A stretch of 64,000 bases of DNA from the NCBI GenBank assembly GCA_902765025.1, contig CACWYC010000002.1, positions 45,747-109,746 of the forward strand, in the 5' to 3' direction. The translations under genes were made by a program, and so were the position numbers. Position 1 is the stretch's first letter. Every line of letters begins with the position of its first letter. The DNA is from Oscillospiraceae bacterium (GTDB lineage Bacteria; Bacillota; Clostridia; Oscillospirales; Oscillospiraceae). Shown piece after piece: positions 18,251 to 27,921 of the stretch. The notes under the pieces were generated by a model. It ran no database searches. It saw nothing but the letters and a program-made list of their open reading frames with translations, and was not told the origin of the DNA.

Positions 18251-18721
18251 GTGCCCAGAAGAGGTAATGTTCCCAAGAGAGAGATCTTGCCCGATCCTAT
18301 GTACAACTCCGTCCTGGTGACCAAGCTGGTCAACAGCATCATGCTGGACGGTAAGAAGGGCGTGGCTCAGAAGGTGGTTTACGGCGCCTTCGAGCAGATC
18401 AAGGAGAAGACCGAAAAGGAGCCCCTGGAGGTCTTCACCCAGGCGATGGAGAATATCATGCCCAGCCTGGAAGTCAAGGCCCGCCGCGTGGGCGGCGCCA
18501 CCTATCAGGTGCCCATGGAGGTTCGTCCTGCCCGCCGTCAGACCCTGGGTCTGCGGTGGCTGACCAGCTATGCCCGGGCCCGCGGTGAGCGCACCATGGC
18601 CGAGCGTCTGGCCGGCGAAATCATGGACGCTGCCAACAATACCGGCGCGGCTGTGAAGAAGCGCGAGGATACCCACAAGATGGCCGATTCCAACAAGGCT
18701 TTCGCCCACTTCCGTTGGTAA
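18251..18721 (+). CDS. rpsG: 30S ribosomal protein S7
   Basis: Small-subunit head protein that nucleates 16S rRNA 3'-domain assembly; 156 aa from the GTG at 18251, the standard length. The start is supported by AAGGAGGG at 18236-18243 and by the conserved [15 protein letters not shown] beginning. An in-frame ATG at 18233 would overlap the ribosome-binding site. The core [19 protein letters not shown] and the final AFAHFRW are conserved. Confidence 0.97.
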   Translation: MPRRGNVPKREILPDPMYNSVLVTKLVNSIMLDGKKGVAQKVVYGAFEQIKEKTEKEPLEVFTQAMENIMPSLEVKARRVGGATYQVPMEVRPARRQTLGLRWLTSYARARGERTMAERLAGEIMDAANNTGAAVKKREDTHKMADSNKAFAHFRW

Positions 18722-18754
18722 TCGCGCCAGCGAATTAAGTAAAAGGAGAACGGT

Positions 18755-20854
18755 ATGCCGAGAAAGGTTACACTGGAAAATACAAGAAATATCGGCATCA
18801 TGGCCCACATTGATGCAGGAAAGACCACGACCACAGAGCGTATTCTGTACTATACGGGCGTAAACTATAAGATCGGTGAGACCCATGAGGGCACTGCCAC
18901 TATGGACTGGATGGAGCAGGAGCAGGAGCGTGGTATTACCATCACCTCCGCCGCTACCACCTGCTACTGGAAGGGCACCAAGAATCAGTTCCCCCAGACG
19001 CGTATCAACATCATCGACACCCCGGGCCACGTGGACTTCACCGTTGAGGTGGAACGTTCTCTGCGCGTTCTGGACGGCAGCGTCACGGTGATGTGCGCCA
19101 AGGGCGGCGTGGAGCCCCAGTCTGAGACCGTGTGGCGTCAGGCGGACCACTACCACGTGCCCCGGATGATTTACGTCAACAAGATGGATATCACCGGCGC
19201 CGATTTCTACCACGTGCTGGACATGGTCCACGACCGGCTGAAGGCCAACGCCGTGCCCATCCAGCTGCCCATCGGTAAGGAGGATACCTTCAAGGGTATC
19301 ATCGACCTGGTGGAGATGAACGCTGACATCTACTACGACAAGCTGGGCGAGGACATGCGTGTGGAGCCCATCCCCGAGGATATGGTGGATTTGGCCAACG
19401 AATACCGCGAGAAGCTGCTGGATGCCGTGTCCATGTTCGACGACGAGATCATGGAGATGTATCTGGAGGGCCAGGAGATCCCCACCGATAAGATCCGCAA
19501 GGCCATCCGCGCCGCCACCGTGGCGGTGGAGATGGTGCCTGTGGTGTGCGGCAGCTCTTACCGCAACAAGGGTGTGCAGAAGCTGCTGGATGCCATCGTG
19601 GACTTTATGCCCGCACCCACCGACGTGCCCGCCATCACGGGCGTCAACCCCAAAACCGACGAGGAGGAAGAGCGTCACTCTTCTGACGATGAGCCCTTTG
19701 CGGCCCTCGCCTTCAAGATTATGACCGACCCCTATGTGGGCCGTCTCAGCTTCTTCCGCGTCTATTCCGGCACGCTGACCGCCGGCTCCGCGGTGCTTAA
19801 CGCCACCAAGGGCAAGCGGGAGCGTATGGGCCGCATCCTGCAGATGCACGCCAACCACCGCGAGGATATCGACACGGTCTACTCCGGCGACATCGCCGCC
19901 GTGGTGGGCCTGAAGAACACCACCACCGGTGACACCCTGTGCGACGAGAAGGCCCCCATCATCCTGGAGTCCATGGAGTTCCCTGAGCCCGTGATCCGCG
20001 TGGCCATCGAGCCCAAGACCAAGGCCGGTGAGGAGAAGATGACCATCGCCCTGACCAAGCTGGCCGAGGAGGATCCCACCTTCCGCACCTACACCGACGA
20101 GGAGACGGGTCAGACCATCATCGCCGGCATGGGTGAGCTGCATCTGGAGATCATCGTGGACCGCCTGCTGCGTGAGTTCAAGGTGGAGGCCAACGTGGGC
20201 AAGCCCCAGGTGGCCTACAAGGAGACCATCCGCAAGAAGGTCAACCACGAGACCAAGTATAAGCGCCAGACCGGCGGCTCCGGCCAGTACGGCCACGTGA
20301 AGATCACGGTGGAGCCCAACGAGTCCGGCAAGGGCTACGAGTTCATCAACGCCACGGTGGGCGGCTCCATCCCCAAGGAGTATATCCCCGCCGTCGACGC
20401 CGGTATCCAGGGAGCCATGCTCTCCGGCGTGCTGGCCGGTTACCCGGTGGTGGACGTGAAGGTCACGCTGTACGATGGTTCCTATCACGAGGTGGACTCC
20501 TCCGAAATGGCGTTTAAGATCGCCGGCTCCATGGCCTTCAAGGAGGCTATGGCGGAGGCCGACCCCGTGCTGCTGGAGCCCATCATGAAGGTGTGCGTCA
20601 TCGTGCCCGACGAGTATATGGGCGACGTCATCGGCGACCTGAACAGCCGCCGCGGCCAGATCCAGGGCTACGAGATGCGCTCCGGTGCCCAGCAGATCGA
20701 CGCCTTCGTCCCCCTGAGCGAGATGTTCGGCTATGCCACCGACCTGCGCAGCCGCACCCAGGGCCGTGGTCAGTACACCATGGAGCCCAGCCACTATGTG
20801 GAGCTGCCCAAGAGTCTGCAGGAGAAGCTGATCAACGCCCGCACCGGCAAGTGA
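18755..20854 (+). CDS. fusA: Elongation factor G
   Basis: Translocase GTPase of 699 aa. G1 [15 protein letters not shown] is near residue 17, followed by switch [11 protein letters not shown]4 NKMD, and the domain IV tip region around GGSGQYGHV and [23 protein letters not shown] precedes the ATG. It is part of the str operon; an internal promoter follows for tuf. Confidence 0.98.
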   Translation: MPRKVTLENTRNIGIMAHIDAGKTTTTERILYYTGVNYKIGETHEGTATMDWMEQEQERGITITSAATTCYWKGTKNQFPQTRINIIDTPGHVDFTVEVERSLRVLDGSVTVMCAKGGVEPQSETVWRQADHYHVPRMIYVNKMDITGADFYHVLDMVHDRLKANAVPIQLPIGKEDTFKGIIDLVEMNADIYYDKLGEDMRVEPIPEDMVDLANEYREKLLDAVSMFDDEIMEMYLEGQEIPTDKIRKAIRAATVAVEMVPVVCGSSYRNKGVQKLLDAIVDFMPAPTDVPAITGVNPKTDEEEERHSSDDEPFAALAFKIMTDPYVGRLSFFRVYSGTLTAGSAVLNATKGKRERMGRILQMHANHREDIDTVYSGDIAAVVGLKNTTTGDTLCDEKAPIILESMEFPEPVIRVAIEPKTKAGEEKMTIALTKLAEEDPTFRTYTDEETGQTIIAGMGELHLEIIVDRLLREFKVEANVGKPQVAYKETIRKKVNHETKYKRQTGGSGQYGHVKITVEPNESGKGYEFINATVGGSIPKEYIPAVDAGIQGAMLSGVLAGYPVVDVKVTLYDGSYHEVDSSEMAFKIAGSMAFKEAMAEADPVLLEPIMKVCVIVPDEYMGDVIGDLNSRRGQIQGYEMRSGAQQIDAFVPLSEMFGYATDLRSRTQGRGQYTMEPSHYVELPKSLQEKLINARTGK

Positions 20855-20878
20855 TTTGCCACAAAGATGAAATAAGCA

Positions 20879-20907
20879 TTGATTTTTCTCCCGCAATAGG
20901 GTAAAAT
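20879..20907 (+). promoter_or_regulatory. Internal promoter for tuf
   Basis: TTGATT (20879-20884), 17 bp, TAAAAT (20902-20907) in the AT-rich 140-bp gap between fusA and tuf. The gap is unusually long for this operon. Confidence 0.6.
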
Positions 20908-20994
20908 CAAAATGTTGGACAAAACAGCATCATTTCATCAAAAATTCAAATTGAAATTCAAACGAATCCACAACTTTTAAGGAGGACTTCCCAA

Positions 20995-22197
20995 ATGGCT
21001 AAGCAGAAATTTGAGAGAACCAAGCCCCATGTCAACATCGGCACCATCGGCCACATCGACCATGGTAAGACCACTCTGACCGCTGCCATCACCAAGTACC
21101 TGGCGATGCTGGGCGGCGCTGAGTACACCGACTATTCTTCCATCGATAAGGCTCCCGAGGAGCGCGAGCGTGGTATCACCATCAACACCGCTCACGTGGA
21201 GTATGAGACCGCTGCCCGTCACTATGCCCACGTGGACTGCCCGGGCCATGCTGACTACATTAAGAACATGATCACCGGTGCTGCCCAGATGGACGGCGCT
21301 ATCCTGGTCATCGCCGCCTCCGACGGCCCCATGGCTCAGACCCGCGAGCACCTGCTGCTGGCCCGTCAGGTGAACGTGCCCTCCGTGCTGGTGTTCCTGA
21401 ACAAGTGCGACCAGGTGGACGACGAGGAGCTGCTGGAGCTGGTGGAGATGGAAGTCCGCGAGCTGCTGGACTTCTACGGCTTCCCCGGCGACGAGACCCC
21501 CATCATCCGCGGCAGCGCTCTGAACGCTCTGGTGTCCGAGTCCACCGATCCCAACGCTCCCGAGTATGCCTGCATCAAGGAGCTGATGGACGCCGTTGAC
21601 ACCTGGATCCCCACTCCCGACCGCAAGGAGGATATGCCCTTCCTGATGCCCGTCGAGGATGTGTTCACCATCTCCGGCCGCGGCACCGTGGCTACCGGCC
21701 GTGTGGAGCGTGGCCGTCTGAACCTGAACGAGAAGGTGGAGATCGTCGGCCTGTCCGATGAGAAGCGCGAGACCGTCGTTACCGGTATCGAGATGTTCCA
21801 CAAGCTGCTGGACTACGCTGAGGCCGGCGACAACATCGGCGCCCTGCTGCGCGGTGTTGCCAAGACCGAGATCGAGCGCGGCCAGGTGCTGTCCAAGCCC
21901 GGTTCCATTCATCCCCACACCAAGTTCGTTGGCCAGGTGTACGTTCTGACCAAGGACGAGGGTGGCCGTCACACTCCCTTCTTCAATAACTATCGTCCCC
22001 AGTTCTACTTCCGTACCACCGACGTGACCGGCGTCATCACCCTGCCCGAGGGCACCGAGATGTGCATGCCCGGCGATAACGTGGACATGAACGTGGAGCT
22101 GATTACCCCCATCGCCATCGAGAACGGTCTGCGTTTCGCTATCCGTGAGGGTGGCCGTACCGTGGGCTCCGGCGTCGTTATCGACATCAAGGAGTAA
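20995..22197 (+). CDS. tuf: Elongation factor Tu
   Basis: Aminoacyl-tRNA carrier GTPase of 400 aa. G1 [10 protein letters not shown], switch [28 protein letters not shown], and domain II/III motifs ([32 protein letters not shown]) are all present. AAGGAGGAC is the ribosome-binding site. Codon choice here includes more T-ending codons than its neighbours, as expected of a very highly expressed gene. Confidence 0.98.
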   Translation: MAKQKFERTKPHVNIGTIGHIDHGKTTLTAAITKYLAMLGGAEYTDYSSIDKAPEERERGITINTAHVEYETAARHYAHVDCPGHADYIKNMITGAAQMDGAILVIAASDGPMAQTREHLLLARQVNVPSVLVFLNKCDQVDDEELLELVEMEVRELLDFYGFPGDETPIIRGSALNALVSESTDPNAPEYACIKELMDAVDTWIPTPDRKEDMPFLMPVEDVFTISGRGTVATGRVERGRLNLNEKVEIVGLSDEKRETVVTGIEMFHKLLDYAEAGDNIGALLRGVAKTEIERGQVLSKPGSIHPHTKFVGQVYVLTKDEGGRHTPFFNNYRPQFYFRTTDVTGVITLPEGTEMCMPGDNVDMNVELITPIAIENGLRFAIREGGRTVGSGVVIDIKE

Positions 22198-22211
22198 TCT
22201 CACTTTACTAA

Positions 22212-22248
22212 AAAAGAACGTCCGGCTTGCCGGACGTTCTTTTTTTAC
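22212..22248 (+). terminator. str operon terminator
   Basis: AAGAACGTCCGG, loop CTTG, CCGGACGTTCTT and a run of T: a perfect intrinsic terminator just after tuf. Confidence 0.95.
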
Positions 22249-22337
22249 CTGTTTCAAAATGTCTATGGCTTTTTAAAACAAACTATTTACAGCAAAATAT
22301 GCGTTGGCACCTTTGGCGCGAAATCCTGTAATGCCGG

Positions 22338-22814
22338 TTATGTGGTCTCCGTCTCCGGGAAGGCCAATCCGCCCTGGAAGCCTCCTTGCCCTGTGGCGAT
22401 GATGTCCCCGCCGATGATGCACTCCTCCGCCACGTACAGATTGGCCTGCACCCCCTTGGGGATGCCCGGGTAGTTCAGCACCGTGTAGGTGTACCGCCGC
22501 ACCGCCTGGCCGGCATACTGTGCAAAGGGTAATCCCTGCCCCTCCTGCAATGCGGCGTAGTCCCCCCAGGTGCGGCTCAGGTCCTCCGGCAGCTGCAAAT
22601 CCAACGTTTCCAGGGGCGTGGGCTCCACCTCCCACCCTAATTCGGTCAAGTAGGCCACTCGCTCTTCGTCTGTGGCCCCGGGGATGCCCTGGGGCGCCGC
22701 CGGCTCCGGTGTTTTGGCGAAGCATCCCGCCAGCACCACCGCCCCTGCCACCGCCATCACCACTGCCGCCGCCGACAGGGCCATGCCCCGCCGGGTAATA
22801 TGAATGATCCGCAT
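22338..22814 (-). CDS. DUF4830-like lipoprotein
   Basis: 158-aa predicted lipoprotein: hydrophobic N-terminal helix ending in a lipobox-like VVLAGC. The mature part (EERVAYLTELGWEVEPTP...YTVLNYPGIPKGVQANLYVAEECIIGGDI) resembles DUF4830 proteins of Clostridia, whose function is unknown. The start is the ATG at 22814 because AAAGGAG then lies at a proper distance; two upstream ATGs directly abut that site. It is transcribed convergently with tuf and divergently from the pseudouridine synthase. Confidence 0.75.
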   Translation of the reverse strand: MRIIHITRRGMALSAAAVVMAVAGAVVLAGCFAKTPEPAAPQGIPGATDEERVAYLTELGWEVEPTPLETLDLQLPEDLSRTWGDYAALQEGQGLPFAQYAGQAVRRYTYTVLNYPGIPKGVQANLYVAEECIIGGDIIATGQGGFQGGLAFPETETT

Positions 22815-22897
22815 TCCCATCATCTCCTTTGCCCCACCATATTCCCAACCGGCCCGAAATATGCTATACTCACAGCCAGGAAAGGGAGGTGACGCCT

Positions 22898-23605
22898 GTG
22901 GAGCGTCTGGATAAACGCATTGCCGCCGCCAGCCAGTATTCCCGCCGGGAGGTCAAAGAGCTGATTCGCCTGGGCCGGGTGACGGTGGACGGCGTCCGCG
23001 CCGCCTCGGCGGAGCAGAAGGTGGCCGAAACCGCAGCCATCGCCGTGGACGGCCAGAGCCTGGCCTACGAGCCCTATCTCTATATCCTGCTCCATAAGCC
23101 CGCCGGCGTCCTCACCGCCACCGAGGACCGCTCCGCCCCTACGGTGCTGGACCTCATCCCCACCCCCTGGCGGCGCAAGGATTTGTCCCCGGTGGGCCGC
23201 CTGGACAAGGACACCGAGGGATTGCTGCTGCTCACCGATGACGGCACCCTGAACCACCGTCTCACCAGCCCCCGCCACCATGTGGATAAAGTGTATTACG
23301 CCCGGGTGGAGGCACCCCTGGAGGAGGGCGACGTGGCCGCCTTCGCCGCCGGCATACCGCTGAAGGACTTCACCTGCCTGTCCGCCCGGCTGGAAATCCT
23401 GTCCCCCCGGGAGTGCTGCGTCACGGTGCAGGAGGGCAAGTTCCACCAGGTCCGCCGGATGCTGGCCGCCCGGGGCAAGCCGGTGGCGTACCTCAAGCGC
23501 CTCACCATGGGCCCCCTGTCCCTGGACGACGCCCTGCCCCCCGGCGACAGCCGAAAACTGACCCCGGAGGAGGTCCAAGCCCTCTATTCCGCGGTGGGAT
23601 TGTGA
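22898..23605 (+). CDS. RsuA/RluB-family pseudouridine synthase
   Basis: 235-aa rRNA pseudouridine synthase. An N-terminal S4 RNA-binding domain (ERLDKRIAAASQYSRREVKELIRLGRVTVDG) precedes the catalytic domain, whose Asp is in GRLDKDTEGLLLLTDDG. KFHQVRRMLAARG is the third family motif. The start is GTG at 22898, with GGGAGG at 22884-22889; the open frame extends further upstream but without support. A TATACT box overlaps the leader near 22865. Whether it modifies 23S (RluB-like) or 16S (RsuA-like) cannot be decided. Confidence 0.9.
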   Translation: MERLDKRIAAASQYSRREVKELIRLGRVTVDGVRAASAEQKVAETAAIAVDGQSLAYEPYLYILLHKPAGVLTATEDRSAPTVLDLIPTPWRRKDLSPVGRLDKDTEGLLLLTDDGTLNHRLTSPRHHVDKVYYARVEAPLEEGDVAAFAAGIPLKDFTCLSARLEILSPRECCVTVQEGKFHQVRRMLAARGKPVAYLKRLTMGPLSLDDALPPGDSRKLTPEEVQALYSAVGL

Positions 23606-23665
23606 TAGTATCGACAAACCAACAAAAAACAGGGGCAAAATTTTGTTGAAAATATAAAAAAGCCC

Positions 23666-23694
23666 TTGCAAATCCGTGATAATGACGATATAAT
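23666..23694 (+). promoter_or_regulatory. Promoter of the CdaR-type regulator
   Basis: TTGCAA (23666-23671), 17-bp spacer, TATAAT (23689-23694). Confidence 0.8.
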
Positions 23695-23757
23695 ACGGGA
23701 AGATACACTACATATTGCACAAAGACCAATCGGTATCACGGATGGGAGGATGCCATT

Positions 23758-24852
23758 ATGTCGGGTAGAATTTTTCAAAACGTGGTGTTGCAGTTCAAAG
23801 AGACCACGGACCGCACCATCGGCGTCATGGATGCAGAGGGCACCGTCATCGCCTGCAGCGAGCTGACGGCCATCGGCGCCAAGTGGAGCAAATATATTGA
23901 GCCCATCGCCGCGGCGGAGGGGGAGTGCATCGCGCTGGAGGGCAAGACCTTCAAGGCCCTGCCCGGCTGGGGCGGCCACTTCGACTACGCCGTTTTCGCC
24001 AGCGGGGACGACAGCATCGGCCGCACCGTCTGCGCCATGGCCGCCGTGGCTCTCAACAGCGCCAAGAATTACTATGAGGAGAAGCACGACAAGGGCTCCT
24101 TCATCAAGAACATCATCTCCGATAATATCCTTATCAGCGATATCTACATGCGAGCAAAGGAGCTGCACGTGGCCGCCGAGGTAAAGCGGGCCGTGTTCGT
24201 CATCCGCCCGGTGGACGACCGGCTGGAGTCGGTGCCCCTGGAGCTGGTGCAGAACCTGTTCCCCGACCGGCAGAACGACTTTGTCCTGTCCGTAGGCGAG
24301 CAGGACGTGGCCCTCATCCACCAGATGGACGACGCCGCCACCACCCGGGATATGGAAAAGGTGGCCACCTCCATCGAGGAGGCCCTCCGCCTGGACGGCG
24401 AGAGCTGCGTCTTCGTGGGCATCGGCACCATGTCCATCCACCTGCGTGACCTGGCAAAGTCCTACAAGGAGGCCCAGATCGCCATCGAGGTGGGCAAGGT
24501 GTTCGACACCGAGCGCTACGTCATCAACTATGAAAACCTGGGCATCGGCCGTCTGATTTACCAGCTGCCCACCACCCTGTGCGAGATGTTCCTGCAAGAG
24601 GTGTTCAAGAAGAACCCCATCGACGCCCTGGACCAGGAGACGCTGTTCACCATCTACAAGTTCTTTGAGAACAATCTGAACGTGTCCGAGACGGCCCGGA
24701 AGCTGTTCGTCCACCGCAATACCCTGGTGTACCGTCTGGAGAAGATCAAGAAGCTCACCGGCCTGGACCTGCGGGAGTTTGACGACGCTATCACCTTCAA
24801 GGTAGCCCTGATGGTGAAGAAGTACCTCACCAGCCGCGGCATCGACGCTTGA
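23758..24852 (+). CDS. CdaR/PucR-family transcriptional regulator
   Basis: 364-aa protein with the C-terminal PucR-type helix-turn-helix: FFENNLNVSETARKLFVHRNTLVYRLEKIKKLTGLDLREFDDA. A central GGDEF-like regulatory region (residues ~130-270) precedes it, and an N-terminal putative sugar-acid sensing domain includes GVMDAEGTVIACSE. Family members activate genes for diacid or purine use, but the neighbours here are cell-division genes, so the ligand and targets are unknown. It has its own promoter and terminator, a monocistronic unit directly upstream of ftsEX. Confidence 0.88.
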   Translation: MSGRIFQNVVLQFKETTDRTIGVMDAEGTVIACSELTAIGAKWSKYIEPIAAAEGECIALEGKTFKALPGWGGHFDYAVFASGDDSIGRTVCAMAAVALNSAKNYYEEKHDKGSFIKNIISDNILISDIYMRAKELHVAAEVKRAVFVIRPVDDRLESVPLELVQNLFPDRQNDFVLSVGEQDVALIHQMDDAATTRDMEKVATSIEEALRLDGESCVFVGIGTMSIHLRDLAKSYKEAQIAIEVGKVFDTERYVINYENLGIGRLIYQLPTTLCEMFLQEVFKKNPIDALDQETLFTIYKFFENNLNVSETARKLFVHRNTLVYRLEKIKKLTGLDLREFDDAITFKVALMVKKYLTSRGIDA

Positions 24853-24870
24853 AATTTGACATAACCATAA

Positions 24871-24900
24871 GAGCCGGCCCGAATGGGCCGGCTTTCCTTT
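24871..24900 (+). terminator. Terminator after the CdaR-type gene
   Basis: GCCGGCCC, loop GAAT, GGGCCGGC, then TTTCCTTTTCC. Confidence 0.85.
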
Positions 24901-25014
24901 TCCCTGGGGACGAGGCGGTAATTATCCATTTCCCGGGAACCTTTTCCCGCCGACGCCGTCCAACATAATAGACCCCGTTCACACAATTTTCACTTTTTCC
25001 CGGCCCGGTTTGGG

Positions 25015-25043
25015 TTGCCATCCGGCGGAAAAACGCATATAAT
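25015..25043 (+). promoter_or_regulatory. ftsEX promoter
   Basis: TTGCCA (25015-25020), 17 bp, TATAAT (25038-25043). Confidence 0.8.
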
Positions 25044-25129
25044 GTAAGCTGACGTCGTATAACGACGCCGCTACTTTGGAACCCGACAGGCCCCCCGGCC
25101 TGGGTTTCCCGAAAGGAACTGCCACCGCT

Positions 25130-25813
25130 ATGATCAGACTGAAGGACGTACATAAGACCTATGTCAACGGCACCCATGCCCTCAACGGCGTGTCGTTTCA
25201 GATTGACGACGGCGACTTCGCCTTCCTGGTGGGCCCCAGCGGCTCCGGCAAATCCACCATCATCAAGCTGCTCACCGGCGAGATCGTGCCCGACCGGGGC
25301 CGGGTGATGGTCAACGGCTTCTCCGTCAGCAACATCCGGGAGTGGCAGATCCCCCTGATGCGCCGCACCGTGGGCGTGATTTTCCAGGACTTCCGGCTGA
25401 TTCAGAATAAGACGGTGTACGATAATCTCTCCCTGGCCATGCGGGCCGTGGGCGCCTCCAAGGCCACCGTCCAGGAGCGTATCCCCTATGTGCTGGAGCT
25501 GGTGGGGCTGCGGGGCAAGGAGAAGAATTTCCCCGACCAGCTCTCCGGCGGCGAGCAGCAGCGGGTGGCCATCGCCAGGGCCCTGGTGAATAACCCCATC
25601 ACCATCGTGGCCGACGAGCCCACCGGCAACCTGGACCCCGCCATGTCCCTGGAGATTATGACGCTCCTCGAGCGTATCAACGCCCTGGGCACCACCGTCA
25701 TCGTGGTCACCCACGAGCGGGAGCTGGTAAATCATTTCCGCAAGCGGGTCATTCTGCTGGACCGGGGCGCCGTCGTGGGTGACGGCGTGGGCACGTACGA
25801 GGTGGAAGCATGA
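25130..25813 (+). CDS. ftsE: Cell-division ATP-binding protein FtsE
   Basis: 227-aa ABC ATPase. Walker [10 protein letters not shown], the Q-loop in VIFQDFRLI, signature [15 protein letters not shown], Walker [11 protein letters not shown] and the H-loop VVTHE are intact. With FtsX it forms a complex that transmits ATP-driven movement to cell-wall hydrolases at the septum. The start is the ATG at 25130 after GAAAGGAA; the open frame begins earlier but [11 protein letters not shown] is the usual start. It overlaps ftsX by 4 bp. Confidence 0.96.
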   Translation: MIRLKDVHKTYVNGTHALNGVSFQIDDGDFAFLVGPSGSGKSTIIKLLTGEIVPDRGRVMVNGFSVSNIREWQIPLMRRTVGVIFQDFRLIQNKTVYDNLSLAMRAVGASKATVQERIPYVLELVGLRGKEKNFPDQLSGGEQQRVAIARALVNNPITIVADEPTGNLDPAMSLEIMTLLERINALGTTVIVVTHERELVNHFRKRVILLDRGAVVGDGVGTYEVEA

Positions 25814-26691
25814 AGAATATCGGATACTTTTTCAGCGAGGGCTGCCGCAATATGCTGACCCACGGCTTTATGTCCTTTGCCGCCGTGGGCATCACCGTGG
25901 CCTGCCTGCTGATTATGGGCACCTTTTCCCTGGTGGCCTACAATGCCAACGTAAACCTGGAGATTCTCCAGCGGGAGAACGCCGTCATCGCCTTTGTGGA
26001 CGACAGCCTTTCCGACGAGGAGGCCCAGGCCATCGGGAGCCGTCTCACCGCCGTGCCCGGCGTGGCGGACGCCACCTTCGTCTCCCGCCAGGAGGCCCGG
26101 GACGCCTACGTGGCCAACTATGATGAAAACGGCCTGTACAGCGAGCTGAGCGCCAACGTGTTCCGCCATCGCTACGTGCTCCACATCACCGACCAGGAGC
26201 AGATGCACACCATCGCCCAGGCGGTGGAGGACGTGGAGGGCATTGACAAGGTGCGGGCCGACGAGGCCATTACCACCGGCTTCATCACCGTGCGCAACGT
26301 GGCCCAGATTATCTCCTTCGCCCTCATCGCCGTGCTGCTGGTGGTGTCGCTGTTCATCATCTCCAACACCATCAAGCTCACCACCTTTGACCGCAAGGAT
26401 GAAATCGCCATTATGAAAATGGTGGGCGCCACCGACGGCTTCATCCGCTGGCCCTTCGTGTTCGAGGGCATGATTTTCGGCCTGGTGGGCTCCGTGGTGG
26501 CCTTCGGGCTCCAATCCCTGCTGTACGCCGCCATCGCCGACGGCATTGCCGGCAACGACACGCTGCAGCTCATCCGCATCGTGCCCTTCTCCGCCATCTG
26601 GGCCCCGGTGGCTCTGTTCTTCCTGGCGGTGGGCATGCTGGTGGGCATCGCCGGCAGCCTCATGGCCATTCACCGCTTCCTGAGGGTATGA
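25810..26691 (+). CDS. ftsX: Cell-division permease-like protein FtsX
   Basis: 293-aa membrane protein with four predicted helices: one near residues 20-40, then three in the C-terminal half. A large extracellular loop lies between the first two helices, where FtsX partners bind. The loop contains AVIAFVDDSLSDEEAQAI and the helix after it begins FALIAVLLVVSLFIISNTIKL. It overlaps both ftsE and the downstream hydrolase gene by ATGA. The coupling argues that the M23 protein is the FtsEX effector. Confidence 0.95.
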   Translation: MKNIGYFFSEGCRNMLTHGFMSFAAVGITVACLLIMGTFSLVAYNANVNLEILQRENAVIAFVDDSLSDEEAQAIGSRLTAVPGVADATFVSRQEARDAYVANYDENGLYSELSANVFRHRYVLHITDQEQMHTIAQAVEDVEGIDKVRADEAITTGFITVRNVAQIISFALIAVLLVVSLFIISNTIKLTTFDRKDEIAIMKMVGATDGFIRWPFVFEGMIFGLVGSVVAFGLQSLLYAAIADGIAGNDTLQLIRIVPFSAIWAPVALFFLAVGMLVGIAGSLMAIHRFLRV

Positions 26692-27863
26692 GTATGAAGA
26701 AAATGAAACGCATCGCGGCCCTGCTGTGCGCCCTGATGATGACGGCAACGGTGGTGCTCTCCGCCGCCGCCGCCGATGACACCGAGGCCCGGCGAAAGGC
26801 CACCGAGGCCGCCAACGCCAAAAAAACGGAGCTGAACCAGCAGATTACCAATAAGAAAAAAGAGCTGAACGACGCCAAGGCTGCCCTCAACGACGCCAAG
26901 AAGAAAACCGCCGGCGCCAAGGAGAAAAAGGATGCCGCCGAGAACCAGATCAAGCTGCTGGGGGAGGAGATCGACCTGATCCGGCAGAAAATCGACATCA
27001 CCATGTCCAGCCTTGCCGCCGTGGAGGCCGCCGAGCAGGAGCAGTATGACCTGTTCTGCGGCCAGGTGCGCCAGGAGGAGGAGCGTGGCGTCACGTCCTA
27101 CTGGTCGGTGCTGTTCCGCTCCACCAGCTTTGCGGACCTGTTGAGCCGCATCGACTTCATCAATGAGATCATGGCCTATAACCAGCAGATTATCGCCGGG
27201 CTCCAGGACATCCGGGCCGAGCTGGACGCCACCCGGCAGGAGCTGGAGCAGGAGCAGCAGGAGCTGGAGCAGGCCCAGTCCGACCAGGAGAAGCTGGCGG
27301 AGGAGTATCGGGCCGTGTACCAGGAGTATCTGTCCACCCAGGCCGGCGCCCAGGCGGCCTACGACCAGGTGGCTTCCGAGGAAGCGGCCCTGGAGTCCGC
27401 CATGAAGGAAGTGGAAAAGCTGATCCAGCAGCTTGGCATCGGCTCCGGCAGCTCCGGCGGCTACGTCTGGCCCGTCAACGTGGCCACCAAGTACATCACC
27501 TCCAAGTTCGGCCCCCGCCGGGCCCCCACCTCCGGCGCCAGCACGGTGCATAACGGCATCGACATCGGCGTCAGCTACGTGGACGTGGTGGCCTCCAAGG
27601 CCGGCACCGTGGTGCTGGCGGGCTGGAACGGCGGCTTCGGCAACTGCGTCATCATCTCCCACGGCGTGGGCTTCTCCACCACCTACGGCCATCTGAGCAA
27701 GATCAACGTCACCGTGGGCCAGGTGGTGGCCCAGGGGGAGAAAATCGCCGTGTCCGGCAATACCGGCGTCAGCACCGGCCCCCATCTGGACTTCCGCATT
27801 ATGGAAAACGGCGTCTACGTCAACCCCCTCAACTACCTCTCTGGCTACGTCATGTGGGACTAA
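26688..27863 (+). CDS. Secreted coiled-coil M23/LytM-domain protein, FtsEX effector candidate
   Basis: 391-aa exported protein: signal peptide (cleavage near AAAAD, residues ~26-30), a long coiled coil (residues ~35-255, rich in K, E and Q), then a LytM domain. HxxxD is present (His288, Asp292) and so is YGHLS (His335), but the final HxH motif reads GPHLDFRI, so the second His, a zinc ligand in LytM, is Asp368. The architecture matches PcsB/EnvC-type partners of FtsEX. The variation makes an activator role or an altered metal site possible. An in-frame ATG six bases further downstream is an alternative start. Confidence 0.9.
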   Translation: MSMKKMKRIAALLCALMMTATVVLSAAAADDTEARRKATEAANAKKTELNQQITNKKKELNDAKAALNDAKKKTAGAKEKKDAAENQIKLLGEEIDLIRQKIDITMSSLAAVEAAEQEQYDLFCGQVRQEEERGVTSYWSVLFRSTSFADLLSRIDFINEIMAYNQQIIAGLQDIRAELDATRQELEQEQQELEQAQSDQEKLAEEYRAVYQEYLSTQAGAQAAYDQVASEEAALESAMKEVEKLIQQLGIGSGSSGGYVWPVNVATKYITSKFGPRRAPTSGASTVHNGIDIGVSYVDVVASKAGTVVLAGWNGGFGNCVIISHGVGFSTTYGHLSKINVTVGQVVAQGEKIAVSGNTGVSTGPHLDFRIMENGVYVNPLNYLSGYVMWD

Positions 27864-27880
27864 GCCTCTGCGGGAATATA

Positions 27881-27916
27881 CCGCCCCCTCTCGCCATACA
27901 CTGGCGGGAGGGGGCG
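27881..27916 (+). promoter_or_regulatory. Long hairpin before the next ORF
   Basis: CGCCCCCTCTCGCCA pairs with TGGCGGGAGGGGGCG (one G-T pair) around a 5-nt loop. No T run follows. The right arm holds the only purine-rich Shine-Dalgarno-like sequence for the gene starting at 27922, so it could both end ftsEX transcription and mask translation. Confidence 0.6.
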
Positions 27917-27921
27917 TTGCT

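Noticed and set aside
23130..23145. CCCCTACGG in the pseudouridine synthase gene as another copy of the palindromic repeat
   Set aside because: It lies in a conserved coding region and lacks the inverted arms and flanks.
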